Of a DNA stretch of 64,000 nucleotides, positions 9,271 through 17,240 are shown piece by piece. The stretch is taken from contig CAJKWK010000001.1 of the NCBI GenBank assembly GCA_905203555.1, forward strand, positions 94,698 through 158,697. The letters are read 5' to 3'. The DNA comes from an uncultured Lachnospiraceae bacterium. Its GTDB lineage: Bacteria > Bacillota > Clostridia > Lachnospirales > Lachnospiraceae. Position 1 is the stretch's first letter. Each line of letters starts with the position of its first letter. The notes beneath the pieces were generated by a model that was not told the origin of the DNA, did not search any database, and saw only the letters and a list, made by a program, of their open reading frames with translations. The position numbers and the translations under genes were made by a program.

Positions 9271-10500
9271 ATGCATTACGATATACAATTAGAATTTGTA
9301 AACCGATTATTAAATAATTTTCACATACATACATGTATCATCGACACCACGAGCAAAGAAATACCAGAATTTGATCTCGGTCTGCGTCGCATGATCTATA
9401 ACGAAAATGATTACAGCAAACTATTTTCCAATACACCGCCGATCATACAGCCAAATGTAATTTACCGCATTCAGGATGCTTTTTTCTGCAACTATATTTG
9501 CATCCAGCTTCCGGATCCGCAAAAACCTCCTTGCTATTTGTTTATCGGACCGTATTCCACACGAGAAATTACAAAACAGCTATTACTGCACTTAGCCGAG
9601 CAGCTTACACTTTCCCCGCAGAAATTTGCAGAACTGCAGAAGTTCTATACTTCTTTGATTACACTTTCCAATGAAGATGCTTTGTTTTCTCTGACCACTA
9701 CCTTGGGGGAATACTTGTGGGGAGAACTTGAAAATTTCACCGTAGAGACCATCGACAATCGACTTTCAGACAATACGGAACCGATCACCTCAAGATCCGA
9801 CCTGCCGGATACAGAAGATGCCTTTTTCACGATGGAGATTCTGGAAAAACGATACGAGGCAGAAAATCTTTTGATCCACGCTGTTTCACAGGGACTGGTA
9901 CATAAGGCAGAAATGGCAATCACGAGCAATTCCTTCCTGACTCTGGAACAACGCGTTCCGGATCCTGTACGAGACATTAAGAATTACTGCATCATTATGA
10001 ATACCCTTCTTCGAAAAGGTGCGGAACAAGGTTCGGTCCATCCTATGCATATCGACAGCCTGTCTTCTCGATTTGCCCGGAAAATCGAACAGCTCACGAC
10101 TCCGGAGGGTGGTACAGCGCTGCAAAAGGAAATGATTCATAAATACTGTCTTTTAGTAAAGAATCATTCTATGAAAGGTTTCTCTCTTCTGGTTCAAAAA
10201 GTAGTCACTCGTATCGATTCGGACCTGACCGCCGACTTAAGTTTAAAGACACAGGCGCAATTACTAAATGTAAATGCAAGCTATCTTTCTACTTTATTTA
10301 AAAAGGAAACGGGGATGACTTTGACCGATTATGTAAACAAAAAAAGAATGGATAATGCCGTTTTTCTGCTCAACTCAACCAATATGCAGATCCAAAATAT
10401 TGCACAATACTGCGGCATTCCAGATGTCAATTATTTTACAAAGATTTTCAAAAAATATATTGGAAAAACCCCGAAAGAATATCGGGGAGAGATTTCATAA
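9271..10500 (+). CDS. AraC-family transcriptional regulator, likely of the beta-glucuronide genes
   Basis: The 409-residue protein has an N-terminal sensor region without a recognised domain and a C-terminal double HTH of the AraC type, about residues 310-405. The second helix pair includes IQNIAQYCGIPDVNYFTKIFKKYIGKTP. A GTG twelve bases earlier is also in frame, but the ATG at 9271 follows GTGAGG by 6 nt and is preferred. It is divergent from the glycosidase-symporter unit, which suggests that it activates those genes when an inducer binds the N-terminal region. Confidence 0.85.
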   Translation: MHYDIQLEFVNRLLNNFHIHTCIIDTTSKEIPEFDLGLRRMIYNENDYSKLFSNTPPIIQPNVIYRIQDAFFCNYICIQLPDPQKPPCYLFIGPYSTREITKQLLLHLAEQLTLSPQKFAELQKFYTSLITLSNEDALFSLTTTLGEYLWGELENFTVETIDNRLSDNTEPITSRSDLPDTEDAFFTMEILEKRYEAENLLIHAVSQGLVHKAEMAITSNSFLTLEQRVPDPVRDIKNYCIIMNTLLRKGAEQGSVHPMHIDSLSSRFARKIEQLTTPEGGTALQKEMIHKYCLLVKNHSMKGFSLLVQKVVTRIDSDLTADLSLKTQAQLLNVNASYLSTLFKKETGMTLTDYVNKKRMDNAVFLLNSTNMQIQNIAQYCGIPDVNYFTKIFKKYIGKTPKEYRGEIS

Positions 10501-10536
10501 AAACCGTTTTCTAATCAAATATGACCTCTTACTTTT

Positions 10537-10578
10537 AAAAAGCGGGAATTCGGCATCTTCACCGAATCCCCGCTTTTT
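10537..10578. terminator. Bidirectional terminator between araC-type gene and uxaC
   Basis: AAAAGCGGG and CCCGCTTTT, with inner ATTCGG and CCGAAT, form a long stem with A and T runs on both sides. It lies between convergent genes and can stop transcription from both strands. Confidence 0.85.
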
Positions 10579-10621
10579 CATTTACATTACCTGACAGATA
10601 TGTCTGCTATTTTTTCTATTA

Positions 10622-12028
10622 TTACAGATCAAATCCAAAATAACGAACCGCATTATTATAAGAAATTCCTTTGATCATCTTCTCCAAAGTCTTATAATCC
10701 GCCGGATATTCTCCATTTTCTACCCAGCCGCCAATCAGTTCACAGAGAATCCGTCTGAAATATTCGTGTCTGGTATAGGACAGAAAACTTCTGGAATCTG
10801 TAAGCATACCTATAAAGTTTCCGAGAAGACCAAGGCTTGCCAATGAGGTCATCTGTTCCATCATTCCTGTCTTATGGTCATTGAACCACCATGCACTGCC
10901 CTGTTGAATCTTACCGACAGTTTCCGGTCCCTGGAAACATCCGATGATCGTTCCGATTGCTGCATTATCTACCGGATTCAGCGAATACAAAATCGTTTTC
11001 GGCAATTCATCATTCTCTGCAAGTGCATTTAAATATGCTGCCATTTCAGATGAAGGTGCATAGTTATTGATGCAGTCAATTCCCGCATCCGGTCCCAGCT
11101 TACGGAAAATACTCTGATTGTTATCTCTTTTGACTCCATAATGTAACTGCATTACCCAGTTTTTCTTATGGTACTCTTTTCCAAGCGCTACCATATAAGC
11201 AGTCTTAAACTGCAGCTCTTCCTGGCGAGTTACCATTTCTCCGCTCAGGCGTTTTGCAAAAATCTTTTCAATATCATCCTCACCCGCCGGCTGATACATG
11301 ACATATTCCAGACCATGATCAGATACTGTACAGCCATTCTCCTCGAAGAAATCCATTCGGTTTTTCAATGCTTCGATCAATGTCTTGAAACTCGTAACTT
11401 GAATTTTACTCACTTCACTTAATTTTTCCAGATATTCCAAATAATCTGCTTTTTCCAGATTCATGGCCTTGTCCGGTCTCCATGCCGGAAGCACCTGTAC
11501 ATCAAAAGTCGGATCTTCTGCTATTTTTTTATGCCATTCCAGAGAATCTACCGGATCATCTGTTGTACATACCAGCGTTACATTAGACTGTCTGATCAGA
11601 TTTCTTGTGGACATTCCATCCTCTGCCAGCTTTGCATTGCACAAATTCCATACTTCCTCTGCTGTTTCTCCATTCAAATATCCTTCATAACCAAAATAAC
11701 GTTTTAATTCCAGGTGACTCCAATGATACAATGGGTTTCCAATTGCCATCTCTAAAGTCTCCGCCCATTTCTGAAACTTTTCGCGATCCGATGCATCTCC
11801 TGTTATATACTTTTCTTCTACCCCATTTGAGCGCATCTGGCGCCACTTATAATGGTCTCCGCCCAGCCATACCTGTGTAATATTTTCAAATTTTCGATCC
11901 TCGTAAATCTCCTGCGGATTCAAATGGCAGTGATAATCCAGAATCGGCATCACCTCTGCATACTCATGATACAATTTCTGTGCGGTTGCTGTTGACAACA
12001 AAAAATCCTCATTCATAAACTGTTTCAT
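10622..12028 (-). CDS. uxaC: Glucuronate/galacturonate isomerase (uronate isomerase)
   Basis: The 468-residue enzyme matches UxaC in length and sequence. It has the N-terminal LDYHCHLNP motif (His33 and His35), conserved WLGGDHYKWRQMRSNG, a QLHYG segment and a C-terminal TDSRSFLSYTRHEYFRRILC motif. It converts D-glucuronate to D-fructuronate and D-galacturonate to D-tagaturonate, the entry step for both branches encoded here. The ATG at 12028 is chosen because a GGAGGTAA site precedes it; the frame is open 13 codons further without one. It follows kdgK on the same strand, with a hairpin in between that may reduce read-through. Confidence 0.96.
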   Translation of the reverse strand: MKQFMNEDFLLSTATAQKLYHEYAEVMPILDYHCHLNPQEIYEDRKFENITQVWLGGDHYKWRQMRSNGVEEKYITGDASDREKFQKWAETLEMAIGNPLYHWSHLELKRYFGYEGYLNGETAEEVWNLCNAKLAEDGMSTRNLIRQSNVTLVCTTDDPVDSLEWHKKIAEDPTFDVQVLPAWRPDKAMNLEKADYLEYLEKLSEVSKIQVTSFKTLIEALKNRMDFFEENGCTVSDHGLEYVMYQPAGEDDIEKIFAKRLSGEMVTRQEELQFKTAYMVALGKEYHKKNWVMQLHYGVKRDNNQSIFRKLGPDAGIDCINNYAPSSEMAAYLNALAENDELPKTILYSLNPVDNAAIGTIIGCFQGPETVGKIQQGSAWWFNDHKTGMMEQMTSLASLGLLGNFIGMLTDSRSFLSYTRHEYFRRILCELIGGWVENGEYPADYKTLEKMIKGISYNNAVRYFGFDL

Positions 12029-12122
12029 CGTCTTACCTCCATTTCTCATATTTTTATTATACAACAATCAATTTTTCGATTCAATAATGGATTCTCCCAT
12101 AAATACCTCTTAACAGAAATAT

Positions 12123-12144
12123 AGCTGCCACTTTCGTGGCAGCC
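12123..12144 (-). terminator. Hairpin between kdgK and uxaC
   Basis: GCTGCCAC and GTGGCAGC form a perfect 8-bp stem with a four-base loop. On the minus strand it is followed by only a weak run (ATATTT). It may be a partial terminator that lowers uxaC expression relative to kdgK, or an mRNA stabiliser. Confidence 0.55.
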
Positions 12145-12175
12145 GGATTTCAGCATAGCAAATAGGGATTATTTA

Positions 12176-13201
12176 TTATCTCTGGACACGTCCGGAAGCA
12201 TCGCCACCAGCAAGTTTTGCAACTTCGTCCATAGAGACCATGTTAAAGTCACCCTCGATGGAGTGTTTCAGACAAGATGCTGCAACTGCAAATTCAATTG
12301 TTGCCTGTGCATCATATCCGTTCAATGTTGCTGCAATCAGTCCGCCTCCGAAGCTGTCTCCGCCACCAACGCGGTCTACGATATGCATCTTATATTTTTT
12401 ACTAAAGTAATAGTCTGTTCCGTCAAATAACATTGCAGACCAGAGATTGTCATTTGCAGAAAGTGATTCACGCAATGTAATAGCCACTTTCTCGAATCCA
12501 AAACGGTCAGCAAGCTGTTTTGCAACATCCTTGTAACCTTCGTGATTTACCTCACCTGCATATACATCTGTATTAGCGGCTTTGATACCGAATACATCAG
12601 AGGCATCCTCTTCGTTTGCAATACAAACATCAACATATTTGCAAAGCTCACCCATAACCTGACCTGCTTTTTCTTTGCTCCAAAGTTTATTTCTGTAGTT
12701 CAAGTCACAGGAAATCTTAACTCCGGCTTCTTTAGCTGCTTTACAAGCCTCCAGACAGATTGCTGCTACATTGTCGTTCAATGCCGGTGTAATTCCTGTA
12801 AAGTGGAACCATTCTGCTCCATCAAAAATTTCTTTCCAGTTAAAGTCTTCCGGTGAAGCTGTATAGATAGAAGAACCAGCTCTGTCGTAAATAACCTTAG
12901 ATGGTCTCTGAGATGCACCTTTCTCTAAGAAATAAATTCCAACTCTGTCTCCGCCACGTGCGATATAAGAAGTATCAACACCATATTTTCTCAAAGAATT
13001 AACTGCTGCCTGGCCAATCTCATGCTTTGGAAGTTTTGTAACGAACTTTGCATCGAATCCATAGTTTGCAAGAGAAACTGCAACGTTTGCTTCTCCTCCG
13101 CCATATGTTGCTCCAAATGTATCAGCCTGCACGAAACGATAATATCCTTCCGGCGCTAGTCTTAACATGATTTCTCCAAATGTAATAACTTTTTTACTCA
13201 T
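12176..13201 (-). CDS. kdgK: 2-keto-3-deoxygluconate kinase (PfkB family)
   Basis: The 341-residue protein belongs to the PfkB/ribokinase family. It has the N-terminal substrate-binding strand ITFGEIMLRLAP, the GGGEANVAVSLA motif and the C-terminal signature DRVGGGDSFGGG with catalytic Asp282. It phosphorylates 2-keto-3-deoxygluconate (KDG) at O6 with ATP to give KDPG. It lies 66 nt after kdgA on the same strand, so the two steps below KDG are co-transcribed. PfkB kinases vary in substrate, but the neighbours and the EIMLR/GGGEANVA pattern make KDG the likely one. Confidence 0.92.
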   Translation of the reverse strand: MSKKVITFGEIMLRLAPEGYYRFVQADTFGATYGGGEANVAVSLANYGFDAKFVTKLPKHEIGQAAVNSLRKYGVDTSYIARGGDRVGIYFLEKGASQRPSKVIYDRAGSSIYTASPEDFNWKEIFDGAEWFHFTGITPALNDNVAAICLEACKAAKEAGVKISCDLNYRNKLWSKEKAGQVMGELCKYVDVCIANEEDASDVFGIKAANTDVYAGEVNHEGYKDVAKQLADRFGFEKVAITLRESLSANDNLWSAMLFDGTDYYFSKKYKMHIVDRVGGGDSFGGGLIAATLNGYDAQATIEFAVAASCLKHSIEGDFNMVSMDEVAKLAGGDASGRVQR

Positions 13202-13267
13202 AATATGCCTCTTTCTTCTATTAATATAATCTCTGACTTTTCTTAATTTTATACGTCTCTATTTCCT

Positions 13268-13909
13268 TTATTTATTTCTGATGTCTGCTACAAGCTGAAC
13301 CGCTTCTTTTACAAGTTCTTTAATTTCATCAAATTTTCCTTCAGCTACCAGACTTCCTTTTACCATCCAGCTTCCACCGCATGCTACAATCTTATCACAG
13401 GACAGATAGCTTTCCAGGTTGTTTGCATTCACCCCGCCTGTCGGCATAAACTTCACGCCAACATATGGTGCAGCCAGTGCTTTAATTGTAGAAACTCCGC
13501 CAAACTGTTCTGCCGGGAAGAACTTTACAACCTTCAGTCCTCTCTTAACTGCCTGTGCAACTTCAGACGGTGTAATACATCCTGGATATACCGGAATGTC
13601 TTTACTCAGACAGTAATCTACGATTTCAGGATCAAATCCTGGACTTACGATAAATTTTGCTCCTGCTGCAACTGCACGATCTACCTGATCAATCGTCAAT
13701 ACTGTTCCAGCTCCAACAAACATCTCCGGATATTCTGTTGTCATGATACGAATGGATTCTTCTGCTGCTTCTGTACGGAACGTAACTTCTGCGCATGGAA
13801 GTCCGCCTTCACACAAAGCCTTTGCCAACGGTGCTGCATCTTTTGCATCATTCAAAACAACTACCGGTACTACGCCCATTTTCTGAATAGTCTCTGATAC
13901 ATTACTCAT
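13268..13909 (-). CDS. kdgA: KDPG aldolase (2-dehydro-3-deoxy-phosphogluconate/4-hydroxy-2-oxoglutarate aldolase)
   Basis: This 213-residue class I aldolase has the Eda signature residues: Glu41 and Arg45 in AEVTFRT, the Schiff-base Lys129 in VVKFFPAE, and VGAGTV near residue 66. It splits KDPG into pyruvate and glyceraldehyde 3-phosphate, the last step of the hexuronate route. An AAGGAGA site precedes the ATG by 8 nt. Its own promoter (TTGACA-16-TATAAT) and a pair of dyad operators lie directly upstream, so it starts a transcription unit with kdgK even if read-through from the VOC gene also occurs. Confidence 0.95.
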   Translation of the reverse strand: MSNVSETIQKMGVVPVVVLNDAKDAAPLAKALCEGGLPCAEVTFRTEAAEESIRIMTTEYPEMFVGAGTVLTIDQVDRAVAAGAKFIVSPGFDPEIVDYCLSKDIPVYPGCITPSEVAQAVKRGLKVVKFFPAEQFGGVSTIKALAAPYVGVKFMPTGGVNANNLESYLSCDKIVACGGSWMVKGSLVAEGKFDEIKELVKEAVQLVADIRNK

Positions 13910-13943
13910 CTTTTCATTCTCCTTATCTGCTTGCTCTTTTCTG

Positions 13944-13978
13944 TTTCACATTGTGGAACACAATTTCATATTGTGAAC
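13944..13978. promoter_or_regulatory. Paired KdgR-type operators upstream of kdgA
   Basis: Two imperfect palindromes, TTTCACATTGTGGAA (13944-13958) and TTTCATATTGTGAAC (13964-13978), start exactly 20 bp apart. They lie just downstream of the -10 box of the kdgA promoter, where a bound repressor would block transcription. The same paired layout occurs at the VOC and kdgR promoters, and the IclR-type protein encoded nearby is the likely ligand. Confidence 0.75.
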
Positions 13979-13990
13979 CTCTTGTTTTTT

Positions 13991-14018
13991 ATTATACTCA
14001 TTATTATATCCTTGTCAA
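13991..14018 (-). promoter_or_regulatory. kdgA promoter
   Basis: Minus-strand TTGACA (14013-14018) and TATAAT (13991-13996) are separated by 16 bp. Both boxes match consensus exactly, and the operators follow 12 bp downstream of the -10 box. Confidence 0.8.
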
Positions 14019-14054
14019 CACATTTCAACCTTTTTTATAGATATTTTACAGAAT

Positions 14055-14417
14055 TTATTTTTGTACCAAATGTACTGCAAACCCACCCAGTTCCTCTTTC
14101 ATATAAATAGCGATCATTTTATCATTCTTATACTTTGCTGTCTCCGGATCAAATGCAACTCCTTTGGATTCCAAATATTTTACAGCACCTTCTATATCCG
14201 TTGTTCCAATAGCGATATGACCGTTCTTTCCAAGGTATGGTGTCTTCATCACTTCTACTCCCGTACCGGCAAATACGGAACTGTTTCCTACCTTTTTCGG
14301 AAATCCAAAAAGCAGTTCGAACTGCTCTGCTACCTTAACTGCCTCCTCTTCATTTTCACAGTTTACTCCCACATGACGTACTTCAAATCCAAATTCATTT
14401 TTTAACGCTTCACTCAT
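14055..14417 (-). CDS. VOC-superfamily (glyoxalase/dioxygenase-fold) protein of the kdg locus
   Basis: This 120-residue single-domain protein has the vicinal-oxygen-chelate pattern: HVGVNCENEEEA near the start, GHIAIGTTDIEGAVKYLESKG in the middle and a C-terminal GGFAVHLVQK. It retains possible metal-site residues (the HVG His, the GHIAIG His and Glu near the C-terminus). An AAAGGAGAG site precedes the ATG. It is the first gene before kdgA-kdgK and carries its own KdgR-type operator pair, so it is regulated with KDG breakdown. Its reaction is unknown. Methylglyoxal detoxification or an isomerase step on a hexuronate intermediate are both conceivable. Confidence 0.8.
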   Translation of the reverse strand: MSEALKNEFGFEVRHVGVNCENEEEAVKVAEQFELLFGFPKKVGNSSVFAGTGVEVMKTPYLGKNGHIAIGTTDIEGAVKYLESKGVAFDPETAKYKNDKMIAIYMKEELGGFAVHLVQK

Positions 14418-14460
14418 TTTAATCTCTCCTTTTCAATTTTTCTTTTAATTTCGTTATTTG

Positions 14461-14495
14461 TTCCATATTATGAAACTCAGTTTCATATTATGGTC
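14461..14495. promoter_or_regulatory. Paired KdgR-type operators upstream of the VOC gene
   Basis: TTCCATATTATGAAA (14461-14475) and TTTCATATTATGGTC (14481-14495) start exactly 20 bp apart, matching the pair before kdgA. They lie about 10 bp downstream of the VOC -10 box, a position that suits repression by blocking transcription. Confidence 0.8.
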
Positions 14496-14505
14496 TTTTC
14501 TCTTT

Positions 14506-14533
14506 ATTATACTCCAGACATATCATCTGTCAA
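14506..14533 (-). promoter_or_regulatory. Promoter of the VOC gene
   Basis: Minus-strand TTGACA (14528-14533) and TATAAT (14506-14511) have a 16-bp spacer, the same architecture as the kdgA promoter. It is back-to-back with the kdgR promoter. Confidence 0.8.
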
Positions 14534-14551
14534 TCAAATTTCAATTAAAAA

Positions 14552-14580
14552 TTGCTATTTCAAAAGAAGCATGATACAAT
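14552..14580 (+). promoter_or_regulatory. kdgR promoter
   Basis: TTGCTA (14552-14557) and TACAAT (14575-14580) are 17 bp apart on the plus strand. The operator pair begins 17 bp downstream of the -10 box, which predicts autorepression. Confidence 0.65.
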
Positions 14581-14597
14581 ACGACATAGCCAAGCAG

Positions 14598-14632
14598 TTT
14601 CATATCATGAAACGCCATTTTATTATATGATA
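14598..14632. promoter_or_regulatory. Paired KdgR-type operators upstream of kdgR
   Basis: TTTCATATCATGAAA (14598-14612) is a near-perfect dyad. A weaker copy, TTTTATTATATGATA (14618-14632), starts 20 bp later. This is the third pair with the same 20-bp spacing in the locus. Confidence 0.7.
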
Positions 14633-14691
14633 TCGCATAAATTACGATTGCAATTATTATAGATTACATCGGATAGACAGGAGGTTTCCCT

Positions 14692-15471
14692 ATGGAACAG
14701 CAACAGGAATTGCAAAAAAATCCAATTCAAGTTTCCGAGCGTATTTTCAATACCATCGAATGCCTTGCTCAAAATGGAGCAATGGGCCTTCAGGAGTTGA
14801 GCGCTGAACTGAATCTGAATAAAAGTACCGTACACCGTATTTTAAATTCTCTGATCTGTATGGATTATGTACGTCAGGATCCAGAGACCTCTAAATACAG
14901 TCTGAGCTTTAAGATCTGCGGACTTTCCAATCAGATTCTTGCAAAAAACAACATGATCGACATTGCCCGGCCTTATATCAAAGCTCTTTCGTCAGCATCC
15001 GGCGAAACCGTACACCTGGTACAAATTGACGGAATCAATGCAACCTATATAGATAAGGTAGAAGCCTCTCAAAATTCCATCCGTATGATTTCCATGGTTG
15101 GCAAGAGCATCCCGCTATACTGTTCCGGTGTAGGAAAAGCAATGCTTGCGGATATGCCGGATGAAAAGATTGAATCTATCTGGAAACGCAGTTCCATTTG
15201 TCCGCTCACCGAATACACTGTTACCAAATATATAGATTTTATAAAACTAATAGAGGAAACCCGTAAAAACGGTTTTGCAATGGATAACGAAGAGAATGAA
15301 CTCGGAGTCCGGTGTATTGCAGTTTCTCTTAAAGGTTATAACGGAAAATCCACCTATGCGATCAGTATATCTGCTCCCAAAGACAGAATGAATGACAAGC
15401 GGATCCTGGAATTAAAAGAAATGATTTTAAAAACAAAAAAACAGATTGAAAATGAAGTTGGAAATTATTGA
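14692..15471 (+). CDS. kdgR: IclR-family transcriptional regulator, probable KDG repressor
   Basis: The 259-residue protein has an N-terminal winged HTH (about residues 10-75, with LQELSAELNLNKSTVHRIL) and a C-terminal IclR effector domain with VHLVQIDGINATYIDKVE and GVGKAMLA. An AGGAGG site precedes the ATG by 7 nt. It is divergent from the VOC gene and near kdgA-kdgK. IclR proteins of this type (KdgR in enterobacteria) release DNA on binding KDG or a related intermediate. The paired dyads at its own, the VOC and the kdgA promoters are the likely binding sites. The effector is inferred from context. Confidence 0.85.
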   Translation: MEQQQELQKNPIQVSERIFNTIECLAQNGAMGLQELSAELNLNKSTVHRILNSLICMDYVRQDPETSKYSLSFKICGLSNQILAKNNMIDIARPYIKALSSASGETVHLVQIDGINATYIDKVEASQNSIRMISMVGKSIPLYCSGVGKAMLADMPDEKIESIWKRSSICPLTEYTVTKYIDFIKLIEETRKNGFAMDNEENELGVRCIAVSLKGYNGKSTYAISISAPKDRMNDKRILELKEMILKTKKQIENEVGNY

Positions 15472-15496
15472 CACTTCTTTATCACTGTGCTATGAT
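15468..15496 (+). promoter_or_regulatory. Promoter of the glycine-riboswitch/symporter unit
   Basis: A consensus TTGACA (15468-15473) overlaps the kdgR stop codon, and TATGAT (15491-15496) follows after a 17-bp spacer. This gives the riboswitch transcript its own start, independent of kdgR. Confidence 0.85.
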
Positions 15497-15540
15497 AAAC
15501 AACAGATTCGTTGAAACCTCTTGAATCTGTAAAACAGAAA

Positions 15541-15636
15541 CTGGAGGTGGAGAATACTCTGGAAAAACTCATGTATGAGTACCGAAGGTGTAAGATCCTA
15601 TTTGGATTGAATCTCTCAGGTAAAGGAGACAGAGTG
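15541..15636 (+). promoter_or_regulatory. Glycine riboswitch aptamer
   Basis: The segment has the conserved glycine-aptamer elements in order: GGAGGTGGAGA, a hairpin built on ACTC/GAGT, ACCGAAGG, a second hairpin, then AATCTCTCAGGTAAA and GGAGACAGAG. It appears as a single aptamer rather than the common tandem. The upstream 15505-15540 segment might form a remnant or helper stem. It lies between a strong promoter and an intrinsic terminator and precedes an amino-acid:cation symporter gene, so it is expected to set symporter expression by glycine level. Confidence 0.9.
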
Positions 15637-15712
15637 ATAATATTATATCTATACATATCATTTATTTGATAGATATTTTATCATTTTTCTCAGATTTATA
15701 TGTGTTTTTTCA

Positions 15713-15740
15713 GAGCAGCTGCTTTATAGCTGCTCTTTTT
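15713..15740 (+). terminator. Intrinsic terminator of the glycine-riboswitch expression platform
   Basis: GAGCAGCT and AGCTGCTC form a perfect 8-bp stem with a seven-base loop followed by TTTTTT. It lies between the aptamer and the symporter start codon, so it can work as the switchable terminator. Confidence 0.88.
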
Positions 15741-15770
15741 TATTCATTATTTATCTAAAGGAGAAAAAAA

Positions 15771-17162
15771 ATGTCTGAAACTTTATTACCAATCGTTCAA
15801 ACCATCAACAGTTACCTGTCTGACTACATCCTATTCATTATGTTGATTGCAGTCGGACTCTTTTATTCTTTTAAAACCCGTTTTGTGCAGGTTCGCTGTT
15901 TTAAAGAAGGAATGTCTCGTGTATTCGGAACACTAACCCTCAACGGAAAGAAACACGATTCCGGAATGAGTTCCTTCCAGGCTCTCGCCACTGCAATCGC
16001 CGCTCAGGTAGGAACCGGCAATATCGTCGGTGCTTCCGGCGCGATCCTGACCGGAGGTCCCGGTGCAATTTTCTGGATGTGGATCATTGCTTTCTTCGGT
16101 ATGGCAACCATCTATGCCGAGGCAACCTTGGCACAGGAGACACGTATCGTAGAAAAAGACGGACAGATCAAAGGTGGTCCGGTATACTACATTACCACCG
16201 CTTTCAAAGGTCCTTTCGGAAAATTTCTGGCCGGATTCTTCGCAATTGCCATCACGCTGGCGCTGGGATTTTTCGGATGTATGGTACAGTCCAACTCCAT
16301 AGGCTCTACCTGTGAAACAGCCTTTGGTATTCCATCCTGGATTGTCGGCATCATCCTCGTCATCATCTGTGGATTTATTTTCCTTGGTGGAATAAAGCGT
16401 CTGGCTTCCGTAACTGAAAAAATTGTTCCGATCATGGCTGCTATCTTCCTTCTGGGCGGTTTAGTCGTTCTGATTGCCCGTTTTAAATATTTACCGGAAA
16501 CCTTCGGAATGATCTTCACCTATGCATTCCAGCCACAAGCAATCATCGGCGGTTCCTTTGGTGCTGCGATCAAAACAGCCCTGACGCAAGGTGCAAAACG
16601 TGGTCTGTTCTCCAACGAAGCAGGTATGGGTTCCACCCCACATGCGCATGCACTGGCTCAAGTTAAAACACCGCACGAACAGGGATGTGTTGCTATGGTA
16701 GGTGTCTTTATCGATACATTTATTGTACTGACACTGAATGCACTCGTAGTCATTTCTACTTTGTATACAAAAGACGGGATCCTTGCAAATGGCTACACCG
16801 GACCGGTTCTGGAGACAATCGGCAAGGCAAATCTCGCACAGACAGCCTTTGGAACTGTCTTTGGAGAAAACTTAGGCGCACAATTTGTTGCGATCACCCT
16901 ATTCTTCTTTGCATTTTCCACCATCCTTGGCTGGAACTTGTTTGGAAAAATCAATGTGGCATACTTATTTGGAGAAAAATCCACTAAAATTTATACCGTA
17001 ATTGCACTTGCATTTATCTTCCTTGGAACATTAGCATCAAACGATCTCGTATGGGAGCTGTCCGATATGTTCAACAACCTGATGGTCATTCCAAATGCAC
17101 TTGCATTACTCGCTCTGGGCGGAATGGTAACCTCCGCTATGAAAAGAGTCAACAAGTTATAA
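15771..17162 (+). CDS. AGCS-family alanine/glycine:cation symporter
   Basis: The 463-residue integral membrane protein has about ten to eleven helices and the AGCS signature GTGNIVGASGAILTGGPGAIFWMW near residues 80-105, with LFSNEAGMGSTPHAHA in the middle. The family imports alanine or glycine with Na+. The glycine riboswitch in its leader points to glycine as the sensed, and probably transported, amino acid. An AAAGGAG site precedes the ATG. It is flanked by its own promoter and terminator and is functionally separate from the hexuronate genes on both sides. Confidence 0.94.
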   Translation: MSETLLPIVQTINSYLSDYILFIMLIAVGLFYSFKTRFVQVRCFKEGMSRVFGTLTLNGKKHDSGMSSFQALATAIAAQVGTGNIVGASGAILTGGPGAIFWMWIIAFFGMATIYAEATLAQETRIVEKDGQIKGGPVYYITTAFKGPFGKFLAGFFAIAITLALGFFGCMVQSNSIGSTCETAFGIPSWIVGIILVIICGFIFLGGIKRLASVTEKIVPIMAAIFLLGGLVVLIARFKYLPETFGMIFTYAFQPQAIIGGSFGAAIKTALTQGAKRGLFSNEAGMGSTPHAHALAQVKTPHEQGCVAMVGVFIDTFIVLTLNALVVISTLYTKDGILANGYTGPVLETIGKANLAQTAFGTVFGENLGAQFVAITLFFFAFSTILGWNLFGKINVAYLFGEKSTKIYTVIALAFIFLGTLASNDLVWELSDMFNNLMVIPNALALLALGGMVTSAMKRVNKL

Positions 17163-17170
17163 TCTGACCC

Positions 17171-17223
17171 ATCCCCCTGACTGAGAGAATCCCAAAATCC
17201 ACTCTCAGCCAGGGGGATTTTTT
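17171..17223 (+). terminator. Terminator after the AGCS symporter gene
   Basis: ATCCCCCTG and CAGGGGGAT, with inner CTGAGAG and CTCTCAG, form a long GC-rich stem followed by a T run. It isolates the symporter unit from uxaA. Confidence 0.9.
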
Positions 17224-17240
17224 TCTTTTCACTTTTTTAA

